From NCBI GenBank assembly GCA_000969725.1, contig JXSR01S035291.1: a stretch of 21,569 nucleotides of DNA; one strand, given 5' to 3'. Positions 9,020 to 17,716 of this stretch are shown here, piece by piece. Position 1 is the stretch's first letter. Every line of letters begins with the position of its first letter. The notes under the pieces are model-generated. The model worked only from the letters and a program-made list of their open reading frames with translations. It had not been told where the DNA came from and made no database searches. The position numbers and the translations under genes are program-made. The DNA comes from Ophiothrix spiculata. Lineage: Eukaryota; Echinodermata; Ophiuroidea; Amphilepidida; Ophiotrichidae.

Positions 9020-10112
9020 GTCACGCCTGTCACGAAAAACATGAAAAGTTTTTACTGTGTTTTATTAAAAGGTCATGTTTTGGTGAAACATCAATATCTA
9101 TCTTCTATCATAGAGTCTACATCTGCAAAGCAATAAACGAACATTCAGTGATTGCTTATTTCTCCACTATTACATCTCTAAATCGGTCACGCCTGTCACG
9201 ATGTCGAAATCCCGGAAATGTTTAAATCGCCATTTTGAAACAAATGTGCATGCTATAAAACTCAAACCTAAAAGACATGTTAAAATCATCATTTCCGAAA
9301 ATCTGTTATTTAGAACTATTGTAGCAAAATTTTGCTTTTTGGTGGCCAATTTTGCCATAATGCAATTTTGCCTGATTTTCTAATCCGAAAGTGCTTTATG
9401 ACGTCATAATTACGTAACGCCACGGCCGATTTTGATGATCCTGGTATTGTTGGATAGGGAAGGATCATATCTATCTATTATTAGCAAAACCAAGTTCATA
9501 GGAGGTTCCGTTCTAAAATATTAGGGTAGTTGCAACAACCCTTCGGAGGACGTGTTGCAAAAATAGCTCAGGAGGACAAGGATTAAAGCTCAAAAATAGA
9601 TTAAACTTGCATAATACAGTATCAAAACTATTGAAAATAAATCATAATCATAAATAAACCGTTATTAAACAACAGATCCATTGCTAAAATCAAGTTTTAC
9701 TAGGTGTGCACAAATGTCACGCCTGTCACGTCACGCCTGTCACGAAATGATTTAGCCTGTATTCACCAAGTTAAGAGCTACAGCTCCAAAAGTGAAATGT
9801 TTCCTGATTAGTTCCCTAAAGGAGATATACTGCAACATAAACAGGAATCAAATCTCCCGTGGGAAAGAGATAGAATTCAGCATTAAACCATATTTTTGAA
9901 AAGGCAGTGTCAGTTTGGGTCACGCCTGTCACGGACACTTTGTGTCCCCATTGTGAAGACAATGATTGAGTTAGAATAAATTGTTCACTTTTTGCATCCA
10001 ATATCGAATGTTTACTATAACATATAGGAATATTTCCGTGGTATCACCTTTAGATAAAATTTACCAGCTATTCCGAGAAAAAAAGGTTCATGCAAAGGTC
10101 ACACCTGTCACG
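9020..10112 (+). repeat. Six copies of the 15-mer GTCACGCCTGTCACG in 1.1 kb
   Basis: Exact copies start at 9020, 9186, 9716, 9730 (sharing one G with the previous copy) and 9919; a sixth at 10098 has one mismatch (A for G at position 6). Each copy is itself a direct repeat, GTCACG-CCT-GTCACG. All are on the same strand. Start-to-start spacing is 166, 530, 14, 189 and 179; the 530 gap holds repeat R copy 2. Spacer sequences show no visible homology to each other. The full motif was not seen elsewhere in the window. Function unknown; it could be a protein-binding array or the last conserved part of an old satellite. Confidence 0.85.
9207..9589 (+). repeat. Dispersed repeat R, copy 2 (~380 bp)
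   Basis: Second copy, diverged but collinear with 7949-8317. It contains about 25 extra bases near 9525-9550 (a GTTGCAACAAC palindrome-like block) before the shared ACGTGTT-CAAAAATAGC. It starts 7 bases after a GTCACG-CCT-GTCACG motif (9186-9200). Sharing with copy 1 is clearest around the 28-base identical core at 9394-9421. Confidence 0.85.
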
Positions 10113-11041
10113 CTGGAATTCGCCTAATGCATGTAACAACAAAAGAAATCAAGATTACTACTGATACCTGATCGGAAAATATGTATAATTAAATTAAAAT
10201 ACATCTTGCATCATGTATTATTCGAATGACTATTAAGAATTATACTATGCCTTTCAATTGTCTCCATTTTGTCCAAAAGTTTCCAAACAATAAATAATCT
10301 CAAAAGCTATTACGATGACATCAATTGCTGCAAAATACACAATTTGAATTTGAATTACTTATTATTGGGAAATGCTTATAGATCTGTAACAGATACATTT
10401 GAATTTAAGTTTAATCATTCAAAAATGTCACAATCGCACCATTAGGTTTAGAACATTAGGATAGCATTAATAACATTTAATAGTTTAGATAAATTGACAA
10501 TGGGAAAATGACTGTGGATGTTACACGGGCAATGTTTCTCCAATATGCTGTAAATTAGATTTGGCATCCAAAAATATAGCTTCAAACGGCAGCAACGTTG
10601 CATTTTTACTCAGGAAAGAACTAGAGTGACATTAAGACAGCATAAAAAAAATATAATATTATACATTTTTGAATGAAAAGTGGCTTTAACGGTTACATCA
10701 GACACTGCTATATTCACAATGACACCGCAGAAGGACCATTAGAGCCTTCTTTATGCATGAGGATTTTTCAACTAAAATGGGTTGTCATGGTTTTAATGAC
10801 ATTAAAACAAGTTTAAACATTTACACCATCGATAAAACATAATGAATGTGTTTTTTTTTTAATTATTATTATCTTGTTCTAACCTCAAACTGTCACAAGA
10901 AAGAAACCTTCGTTGTTATCTTTTCAAACGAAAAGATTTAACTGTGAGACATTGGAATATAATAAACGGAATATTGCTTTGAGGGTTATGACAAAAACAT
11001 CTGTCCAAAAATTATGTAATTTAATTCTTTAAATTCAAGAT

Positions 11042-11117
11042 GCCCGAAATAGGCACGAGGTAGCGACCATAATACCTAAAGCTGTAAAAAAAATATTTTA
11101 CAGCAGTAATTTCGGGC
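11042..11117 (+). repeat. Nested (compound) inverted repeat
   Basis: An outer pair, GCCCGAAAT (11042-11050) and ATTTCGGGC (11109-11117), encloses an inner pair, GCTGTAAAA (11081-11089) and TTTTACAGC (11096-11104). Both pairs are perfect 9-bp arms, so the RNA or single strand could form a stem with a side-spacer and an inner hairpin. It lies just upstream of the first 29-bp direct repeat copy. Confidence 0.7.
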
Positions 11118-11345
11118 CTGCTTTTGGGACGCCAATTTGAATTTGTTACAGATTCTGCTATAAACTACAAAACCACATTTAAATGACTTTTTCAAAAAGA
11201 TGTTCTTATTATTACTGTTTTAAGGTAGCTCTTATGTACTCTTACAAAAAAAAAACAATATTTGTCAAGGCCACTTATGACCATATTTTGGGTGATTTTT
11301 GAATTTAAAGAAGAAAGCCTCTTTTTGGGACGCAACTTTGAATTT
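11116..11345 (+). repeat. Direct repeat pair, ~29 bp, 200 bp apart
   Basis: 11116-11144 and 11317-11345 both read GCCT, then a T-rich run, GGGACGC, an A/C-rich pair of bases and TTTGAATTT. About 25 of 29 positions agree. No coding content between them. Confidence 0.65.
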
Positions 11346-11636
11346 AAAAACTGACAAAGAATGACATGAGAGAAAAAAAAAAGCCAATCAGCTAACACAC
11401 TAACTATGGTGACGTAAGCTACGCATATTATTCGGGCAAGGGATCCAATTATCATACTAAAATTCGAGTGGCTAAATTTAAGCATTATTCATGATAAAAA
11501 ATGAGGTACCGCTAAGATGTCCTAAGTCGCTGGAAGTTGGTGTAGTATTAGTTTTCCTTGCCAACAATTTTCGTTAACAGTAGAAGTAGTAGTAGTAGGC
11601 CAAGATTTTAAATCCGGTTTTATCTCCGGGGTGGCC

Positions 11637-12489
11637 GGATTCACCTCACACTCGCGGCAACCATCCTCACTCCGTCCCTCCACCTCACCCGATTCAACTC
11701 GTTCTTCCTCCCTAACCCAACCCTCATACTCTCCTCTTCCACCTGCATCCTCCAAGTCTTCCTGGGACGCCCTCTCCTCCTCAAGGGCCCTTCTACAAAC
11801 ATGCCCTTCATCCTTCCTCAGCACAGGCCCATACCAACGCACCCCATTAGCCTTCGCCAAACTGTCAACTGCTTCTTCCACTCCCAATATCTGCATTAAG
11901 TCCTCTTCTTCCTATCCCTCAACTTCACACCGCACATCAATCTCATCATCGCTCTCTCCGCCCTCAAAATTCCTATCTCATTTTCGCCCACATACAACAT
12001 CACCGATCTCACCCAGCTCTTATACACCCTTCCTTTTATCTTCAAAGGACATCTTTTCCCATGTAACATCTCTCCTCATTCCCTAAACTTCACCCACCCA
12101 TATCTCACTCTGGCTGTCACAGCAGCCTCGCATCCTCCGCACCCGCTAACGATATCCCCCAGGTACAGGAACTCCTTCACCGTGTCCACCTCATCGCACA
12201 ACTTTTCCACCTCTTTCCCTGACCCTCCATCTCCTTTCTTGCATCGTCCACACACAAAATCCCTTTCCAAACTTGGAGTCAATCTCTTCATCTTTGTACA
12301 TCACCCATGGATCCATTTCCTATATTTCTCACACCACACTGAGTTTTCCTTCACCCTCTTTCCACATATGCCGCACGGATCTATTTTACTCATCGACACC
12401 ACTCCCTCCGCCCCGCTCACCAACACTTTTGTCTTCCCCATATTTACCTTCAGACCTTTACTCTTAAAGGCCTTCTTCCATTTCCAGAA
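11637..12489 (-). pseudogene. LINE C-terminal part: Cys/His finger and RWYG-VLR domain, broken
   Basis: After the RT thumb (KAFKSKGLKVNMGKTKVLVSG, about 12483-12420) comes a Cys/His cluster: DPCGICGKRVKENSVWC, WIH and later DFVCGRCKKG. It resembles the PHD/zinc-ribbon-like module found after RT in this LINE family; one Cys is Y and another is a stop. Next follow EKLCDEVDTVKEFLYLGD and GGCEAAVTARVRYGWVKFRE (ending about 12078), KGRVYKSWVRSVMLYVGE, and finally ILGVEEAVDSLAKANGVRWY with GPVLRKDEGHV, a nearly universal C-terminal feature of such LINEs. The reading ends in EVNPATPEIKPDLKSWP immediately before the trinucleotide tail. Several stops and shifts are present. Confidence 0.85.
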
Positions 12490-13312
12490 CTATTCCCTCA
12501 ATCTCTCCATTTTATCACTCATTAAGACCAAGCCATCAGCATACAACATCGCGTACATCAAACCTTCTTTAACACTCTCCGTGACCATATCAATTACAAT
12601 TGAATACGCCAGTACAAGTAAACCCCAACTCCTATAGCTCCCTTCTGTCAAAATATAATGCACACAAATCTCTGAAAAAACCTTCACATCACTTAAAGGC
12701 ATTTCCATGTCTATATCCCAATCATTGTGTCACATTTGATCTTGTAGTTGACTTTTTTAGACATTGTTAGATAATTGTTATATTATATATTTACAGATAG
12801 GGGGGCTCATCGAGTTTGGGGTTGTCTTGTTCTGGCTGTTTAAATATACCAACTATATACACTATATATAACAATTATCTACCAATGTCACCTTCCTCAG
12901 AACTCTGTCAAATTCCTTCTCCAAATCCACAACACAACACATGTACAACTTCCTCCCTTTGGTTCGAAATTCCTCTAACAACCTCCTAAAAATAAACACT
13001 GCATCTATCGTTCTCTTCTCTGCCATAATCCCAAACTGCATCTCATCCACATCCACTTTCTTCCGATTTCTATCATCTAGAACCCTATAGCTCCAACAGC
13101 TTCACTCCCCTATACGCACCACAGCTAATTGCATCCCCTTTTCCCTTAAAAATGGAAACAAACACGTTCACCGCCCACTCCTCTGGCATCCCCCTCCACT
13201 TAAAACCCTCTGACACAACTCCCTCATCTCACTAATTCCTATCTCTCCACTTGTAATAATCATTTAAGCGATCACCCCGACGCTACCGCAGCCTTTTCTA
13301 TTTTCATCTCGC
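12490..13312 (-). pseudogene. LINE reverse transcriptase domain, broken, catalytic YADD changed to YADG
   Basis: From 13312 downwards on the - strand: SEMKIEKAAVASG (the usual KMK-GKAAGPSG), PEEWAVNVFVSIFKGKGDA with CGAYRGVKLLE, then DVDEMQFGIMAEKRTIDAVF and motif A VVDLEKEFDRV (Asp at 12925-12927). The frame then runs into a foreign insert at 12889. Beyond it the family pattern resumes with VKVFSEICVHYIL, AYSIVIDMVTES and LYADGLVLMSDKMERL. About 30 codons expected between RKV and VKV are missing, so the insertion came with a deletion. The catalytic motif at 12532-12543 encodes YADG, replacing the second essential Asp of YADD. The GVHQGSVLSP motif is unrecognisable (SYRSWGLLVL). The enzyme is dead. 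Confidence 0.88.
12760..12889. mobile_element. Small inverted-repeat insert (~130 bp) inside the LINE RT domain
   Basis: The arms 12760-12783 and 12866-12889 are reverse complements over 24 bp with one mismatch (a T/G difference at position 8), ending in an ATAATTGTTATAT-like AT-rich block. The 82-bp centre is unrelated to the LINE and includes a G6 run. The insert interrupts the RT frame immediately after motif A. The outermost base or two may belong to the LINE (the GTG codon of RKV). No target duplication is clear, and flanking LINE sequence is missing on one side. Size and structure suggest a MITE or its remnant. Confidence 0.75.
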
Positions 13313-13315
13313 TAA

Positions 13316-13811
13316 GGCTTGGCGTCCAAAGACATTCGCTCGCCCGAGTGACATTCACTAACCCCGCCAAGAAAACTTCACTCCAACGGGAAGCGACATT
13401 CGCTTAACAAATTTCATGACATTCACTACATTTCAGATTGAATTAGAGCGAAGATCGCTCCAAAAATATTTGGGTTTGTTTATTCAATCATCAGACATTT
13501 GCTCACCCGAGTGACATTCACTAACCCTGCCAAGAAAACTTCACTCCAACGGGAAGCGACATTCGCTTAACAAATTTCATGACATTCACTACACTTCAGA
13601 TTGAATTGGAGCGAAGATCGCTCCAAGAATAATTGGGTTTGTTTATTCAATCATCATACCACTACAACATGCGCGAATGATTCGCTTTCATCGATTGATA
13701 TGATGTACGCTCAGTGAGAGCGGCATTCTCTCTCTGTTTTAGCGAATAAGTCAGAGCGAATATCAAGAGCGAATGTCACTCGGCCGAGCGAAAGTCTTTG
13801 GACGCCAAGCC
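13316..13811. mobile_element. 496-bp MITE with ~41-bp terminal inverted repeats and TAA target duplication
   Basis: The ends begin GGCTTGGCGTCCAAAGAC and are inverted copies of each other over about 41 bp (13316-13356 against 13771-13811) with two mismatches. TAA flanks both sides (13313-13315 and 13812-13814). Removing the element and one TAA restores the host LINE reading KAISEM across the junction, in frame, so boundaries and target duplication are firm. A 3-bp TAA (TWA-type) duplication with GG...CC ends points to the PIF/Harbinger superfamily. No transposase is encoded. The interior is mostly a 163-bp tandem duplication rich in GACATTC and GAGCGAA words, which are spread in both orientations. 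Confidence 0.93.
13331..13656 (+). repeat. 163-bp tandem duplication inside the MITE
   Basis: Units 13331-13493 and 13494-13656 are collinear and differ at fewer than a dozen positions. The unit begins GACATTCGCTCGCCCGAGTG, i.e. inside the terminal inverted repeat, so the duplication duplicated part of the left end. Confidence 0.93.
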
Positions 13812-13814
13812 TAA

Positions 13815-14489
13815 TTGCCTTCACCAACTCTTCTCTATTGAACCTATCAGCTGCACCTTCCACCACATCAGCCTCCATGCACCTTCCAATCCCACTCATT
13901 CTCCTCATTTACGATTCTTCTCCATATGCTCTTTCCAGACTCTACCTCTATCTCTTTCACTAAAATTCAACTTTCCATCAGTACCCCTCATACATCTTCC
14001 CCTTTCGACATCCTTTCCTTCCGTTTTCATTACCTTCACAATCTTATACACCGTTATGGGCTCTCACTCAATTCACTCAGCCCCCTTCTCAGCTTCCTTC
14101 CTCATAGACCCCGTAACCACTTTCTTTGCTCGCTTCTTTAGCCTCTAATACCTCACCTTATTCTCATTCTCTTCCTTATCATCCCTCCTCATATCATATC
14201 CTTATATGCCTCCTTCACCTCTTCATTCCACCATCCCGTATTTTTCGTGTCTCTCCTTCCTTTCTTTTTCCCTCATACTTCATCACATGCCTGCAGTACC
14301 CCCTATAGAAAGTCCGCCATACCAGTCCGCCCTGCAGTACCCCCATAGCAAGTCCGTTATACCAGTCCCAACAATCTCCCCAACCCTCGTCTCAAATTTC
14401 CTTCTTGTCTCTTCTTCTTTAAGCTTCCATACTCTCCTCCTCTCTGTAATCACCTTCCTAACAACCCTTTTCACCTTCCTCTTGTCCAC
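13815..14489 (-). pseudogene. LINE region between endonuclease and reverse transcriptase
   Basis: On the - strand the stretch carries VWKLKEEETRRKFETRVGEI (about 14430-14370), then VVTGSMRKEAEK, GKDVERGRCMRGTDGKLNFS and RVWKEHMEK, and finally NREELVKAI at the edge of the MITE insertion. This is the linker before the RT fingers in this LINE family. Stops and frame changes are frequent. It contains a 41-bp tandem duplication at 14291-14372. The last codons before the MITE join the RT segment beyond it in frame once one TAA copy and the insert are discounted. Confidence 0.8.
14291..14372 (+). repeat. 41-bp tandem duplication within the LINE
   Basis: CTGCAGTACCCCC-TATAG-AAGTCCG...ATACCAGTCC occurs twice with a 41-base period (starting at 14291 and 14332). 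It lies in the linker between endonuclease and RT and would insert extra residues; probably a local replication slip. Confidence 0.85.
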
Positions 14490-14515
14490 ATCGCATTAGC
14501 TACACTTTAGTCATT

Positions 14516-15095
14516 TTAATCACAAAACTCCAACAACATCCTTCCTTCCAAATGTCTCACCCCATACCTATTCCCCTCATGGACGCCTTCAAATTCGTCA
14601 CACCCTTTCCCTACATGCCCATTATAGTCACCACCACACAGGACAAATTCCTTTGCACATCCCATGATCCCATTCATCTGCCATCTCATCATAAAAATGC
14701 TCCTTCTCTTCAAGCCTCCTACCACTCTGCAGAGCACATCCGCATATCAACCTTTAATACTACCTCCTCCTCAAAAACCATTACAACTGTCATCACCCTG
14801 TCACTCCTTCTTCTCACCTCCACCACATTTTTGCACAATTCCTCCTTCACCAAAACTCCCACGCCCCAATCCCATCGCTATTTCCCGCCCACCACAGTTT
14901 GTAAGTTCTACCCTCTATCCCCAACATCCTAAGCCCTCCCCTCTCAACCTCACCCCATGTACACAGCATTTCTTTCTTTCTTTCTTTCACCCAACCCAAC
15001 CTTTGGGCTGCCTGGTGCCCCGCTTTCATGCCCAACATACAAGGCAGCATGATGCTGCGGCTGGATGACCGCCGTTTGCTCTCAGAAGCCGGCAC
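14516..15095 (-). pseudogene. LINE 5' part: apurinic-type endonuclease domain, broken
   Basis: The domain nicks the target DNA for target-primed reverse transcription. On the - strand from 15095: a Ser/Arg-rich start, then YKLWWAGNSDGIGAWEFW, which matches the YKL-YSG---G-NGVGI segment of EEP-fold LINE endonucleases. Next, in another frame, comes KEELCKNVVEVRRRSDRVM (about 14845-14790), and then GGDYNGHVGKG with the catalytic-region motif GDYNG at 14618-14632 (usual form GDFNG). The later ERYGVRHLEG-type stretch (NRYGVRHLEGRMLLEF) follows. At least two frameshifts separate these parts. The expected NVGT(M/L)TGR and VQET motifs near the start are not clear; CTWGEVERGG occupies the place of VQETRWKG. 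Confidence 0.78.
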
Positions 15096-16252
15096 TGTTA
15101 AGGTAGATCTCCTTTTTAGTTACCCTCCTCATCAGCTTTCTTAAGTACAAAACGATAGGGATGACGGTTTAGCCGCCGACAACCGGCCCTGGGACAGGTA
15201 GTACTGGTTACGGGGACACCAGTAGCATGCCCTAGATAAGAGAAACCTGACCTGACTTGAGCCACTGGGATTTTAGTATGATAATTGGATCCCTAATATC
15301 CAAATAATATGTGTAACTTGTGTCACCAGTGTGTTATCATTTTTTGGAGAAAAATGCAAAAATTGTTCCAAATCCAACAGAGGTTGTCATACCCCCTTAA
15401 ATCTACTGAAGAATAGAGGCTAAAAATAGGCAAATGGTTACTTCATCCACAGAAACGCCATTTAATTATGTTAGCGTGGTTTAAGATATATATGGTAAAA
15501 TGCTATTTTGGTATTTTTTCAAGAAATCTGGCAACACCCATTTAACTTTGAGTGTTTAAATATTTGAAGGACAATACAGTGCTATATGAGCCTATTTCAG
15601 GGGAACATGTTCGTCAGAATGCACAAAATTGTGACAACAAACCATAATATGACAAAATATCAATTTACAGATATACAGGTTTTTCTGGCAACACTGTACA
15701 AAGAAGTAACATTTGCCCAAGCTGATTTTAACTGATTTGTAAAGTTCATACCTTGTACTACCCACAGTAGAGAAGACAAAATCCTAGCGTTACCGGGTGG
15801 TTGAATTTTACAATAACGTTTCGGGTCCCTAAATGCCATTTTTAAAAAAAGTGAAAATGCACATAAAAGACGGACTTAGCACGTACCCTTAAGAACAAGT
15901 TATTGACTGCGAAATCCATCAGTAATCATATAAATGTATGCCCTTTTATAAAATCTTACTGGAGTGTTCCAGTTTTATCTGGCACTTGAAAATCAGACTT
16001 TTTCAGCTATTTTAAGGGCCATTTTGACCAAAAAATGAGAAAAATGGGTTTTGGCCGTTTCCATGGCAACGAGCCAATTTTTATTTTTTTTTATAGATCA
16101 CAGGAGTAGTAACCACCCTAAGATGCATCATTTCACAAAATATTAAAAAAATCTATTTTTTGAGGTATAGAGCCACTTCTAAATAATTACGTGCATTGGC
16201 ACTTAATAACTTGAAATTGAAATAAAGGGGCTCTTTATAAAAAAAGAAAAAA

Positions 16253-16270
16253 AAAAGTACATGTACTTTT
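16253..16270 (+). repeat. Perfect 18-bp palindrome AAAAGTACATGTACTTTT
   Basis: It is self-complementary over all 18 bases. No known role; AT-rich palindromes of this length are uncommon but not rare in 20 kb of AT-rich DNA. Confidence 0.85.
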
Positions 16271-16410
16271 GGGAATCATTTTTGGTATAAACAGTTAACA
16301 TCCTAACATCCTGACCTTTCATAGCAATTCAGCAGTGTTATACTATTTCTACCTCTTGGCTGAGGTATTGTTACTAACTTTTTTAGAGATATTGTTAAAA
16401 ATATCAAACT

Positions 16411-16604
16411 GGCAGCCATTTTGATTCAATGCAAATTATGTCAGAAACAACATTTCATGTATTATAATAATGCAACCATTGATCTTAGAAACAGGCAAAG
16501 ACGCCTTTGCTCGTAAGTCTTTTAATCTCTAGATAGACCTGATATTAGAATAACCCAATAAACTGTCGGCCATTGGAATTTATGCAAATAAGGTCAGAAG
16601 CAAC
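16411..16604 (+). repeat. Second pair of the 40-bp motif, 154 bp apart
   Basis: 16411-16451 and 16565-16604 share GCCATT, an ATGCAAAT octamer, GTCAGAA and CAAC in the same order and spacing. They match the - strand copies at 8361-8400 and 8516-8555. The period (154) equals that of the other pair (155). DNA between the copies is not visibly conserved. Confidence 0.65.
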
Positions 16605-17606
16605 CACTTGAGACTCTTATTATTGTCATATTTGTAATTACAAACCCTGATAACATTCATATCGACACTAACATTTCTTTCCAGTGAGTCTCCAATGTAA
16701 AGATATGGAAAACACAGTAAAATGGAGGGTTGTATGCACACGTTCCATACTTCCGCAATTACGATTTTAGCTGATCTTTAGTATATCATGTTTGATACTG
16801 TAAAGAAATGAAAAATGAAGAAAAACATTTGTTAGCAATTTGTTCTATGTCAAAAATTAATGTTCTTGGACTATTTGATTCGAAGACACTAGCATCTTCA
16901 GGACTGTTGTCAAATTATTATAAAAGCCTATCATTTAGAAGTATTGTAATTCAGTTACAGCAATATAATAAAGGGTGTTTAATTCATATTTTAATTGTAA
17001 CCATCACAGAATGACTTCCAAAGTGGAAATTAATTTAGCTTCTTGTGTTACTTCTTGTCACTATAGAACACTTCTGTGTCAAAAATATCTCACTTTGCAC
17101 GAATATGGCAGCATAAAAATAAATAACTACAGAATATATACTATGGCCTACTTGGTATTAAATTTACTTTTCATGCGGCAACTTCTGTCGCTACTTACAA
17201 ACATTTTCTGCTAATCATTCAATTCAAAAACAATCAATGGATTATTAATGTGATTCTTAATCTTTTTGAACTTGGTACGCAAGTAACTTGAATACAGTTT
17301 TATTCGATGACCTACGTCATTTTGTCGTCAACAGCAAAATATTCTATACAATAGAGAAGTCTGAATCGACCCATATTTATAATAGTAAATAATCAATTAC
17401 CTCCCGGAGAACCACGGCGGAGAACTACATGAGTAGAAATGAAAATAGTAAACTTGTTAAATTTGCACATGACTTGTTCATAGACAAACGGTGATTTATA
17501 GACATACGCAATACATGATCAGGACGTTTTAAGACAATTTGCGGTACATAAACGTGCTTAATATTAACCATGGATGGAGATAAATTTTTCAACTTTTGTA
17601 AGTTTT

Positions 17607-17667
17607 TTTACATGTTTTTGTTTATTTGTTTGTTTGTTTTTTATTTGTTTTGTTTTGTTTTTTTATT
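17607..17667 (+). repeat. T/G-rich low-complexity tract (TTTG-type)
   Basis: Irregular TTTGTTTATTTGTTTG and TTTTGTTTTG units form a simple repeat about 50 bp upstream of the terminal-inverted-repeat element. Confidence 0.8.
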
Positions 17668-17716
17668 ACGCGTATTTCTATGAACAGTTTGTTAAAAGAT
17701 GACGTTCATATAGATA

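Larger units (their letters stand above)
10113..11390. other. AT-rich region without recognisable genes
   Basis: No coding similarity on either strand. Contents are a compound hairpin (11042-11117), a pair of 29-bp direct repeats (11116-11144 and 11317-11345) and A/T runs. The - strand frame 11192-11485 has no domain and is unlikely to be real. Confidence 0.6.
11581..15258 (-). mobile_element. Nearly full-length LINE with APE endonuclease, reverse transcriptase and zinc-finger region, nested insertions
   Basis: Read on the - strand, this is a non-LTR retrotransposon from a 5' region (15258 down to about 15100) through endonuclease, reverse transcriptase, a Cys/His cluster and a C-terminal domain, ending in a (TAC)n-type trinucleotide tail (TAG repeats on the + strand, 11581-11598). 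Subtracting insertions, about 3.0 kb remain, consistent with an almost complete single-ORF element. The + strand is strikingly C/T-rich here, because the coding strand is purine-rich. Two later insertions (13316-13811 and 12760-12889) and a 41-bp tandem duplication interrupt it. The closest relatives I know are LINE polyproteins frequent in cnidarian and mollusc genomes; I do not assign a clade name. Confidence 0.9.
11391..15337. mobile_element. Small inverted-repeat element (MITE-like) split by a LINE insertion
   Basis: The arm 11391-11473 is the reverse complement of 15260-15337. The inner 35 bp (11439-11473 against 15260-15294) differ at two positions; the outer part shares AACACACT, GGTGAC, a TACGCATATTATT-like block and has small gaps. 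Between the arms lies the - strand LINE plus about 107 bp of non-LINE sequence at its 3' side (11474-11580). Without the LINE the element would be roughly 270 bp with ~80-bp terminal inverted repeats, typical of a MITE. A TA next to ACACACT at each outer edge is compatible with a TA target duplication, but this is not decisive. The arms and the LINE between them are visible; the order of events is inferred. Confidence 0.75.
15338..17714. other. AT-rich region without recognisable genes
   Basis: Frames at 16808-17014 and 16975-17214 lack domains and have the composition of the surrounding AT-rich DNA; I do not consider them genes. Contents are an 18-bp palindrome (16253-16270), the 40-bp motif pair (16411-16604) and a T/G low-complexity block (17607-17667). 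Confidence 0.55.

Noticed and set aside
13331..13656. CRISPR-like or satellite array from the repeated GACATTC words
   Set aside because: There are only two 163-bp units, bounded by MITE terminal repeats and a TAA duplication, in a eukaryotic context.
11631..14932. Long + strand frames rich in Ser, Pro, Thr and Leu
   Set aside because: They are antisense shadows of the purine-rich LINE coding strand (11581-15258); the - strand carries the recognisable domains.
16056..16071. CGTTTCCATGGCAACG, similar to an RFX X-box
   Set aside because: One half-site departs from the consensus, and there is no gene nearby to regulate; likely chance within a repeat.
16808..17214. Two + strand frames of 68 and 79 codons
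   Set aside because: No domain, composition as in surrounding AT-rich DNA, no sign of exons or a promoter.
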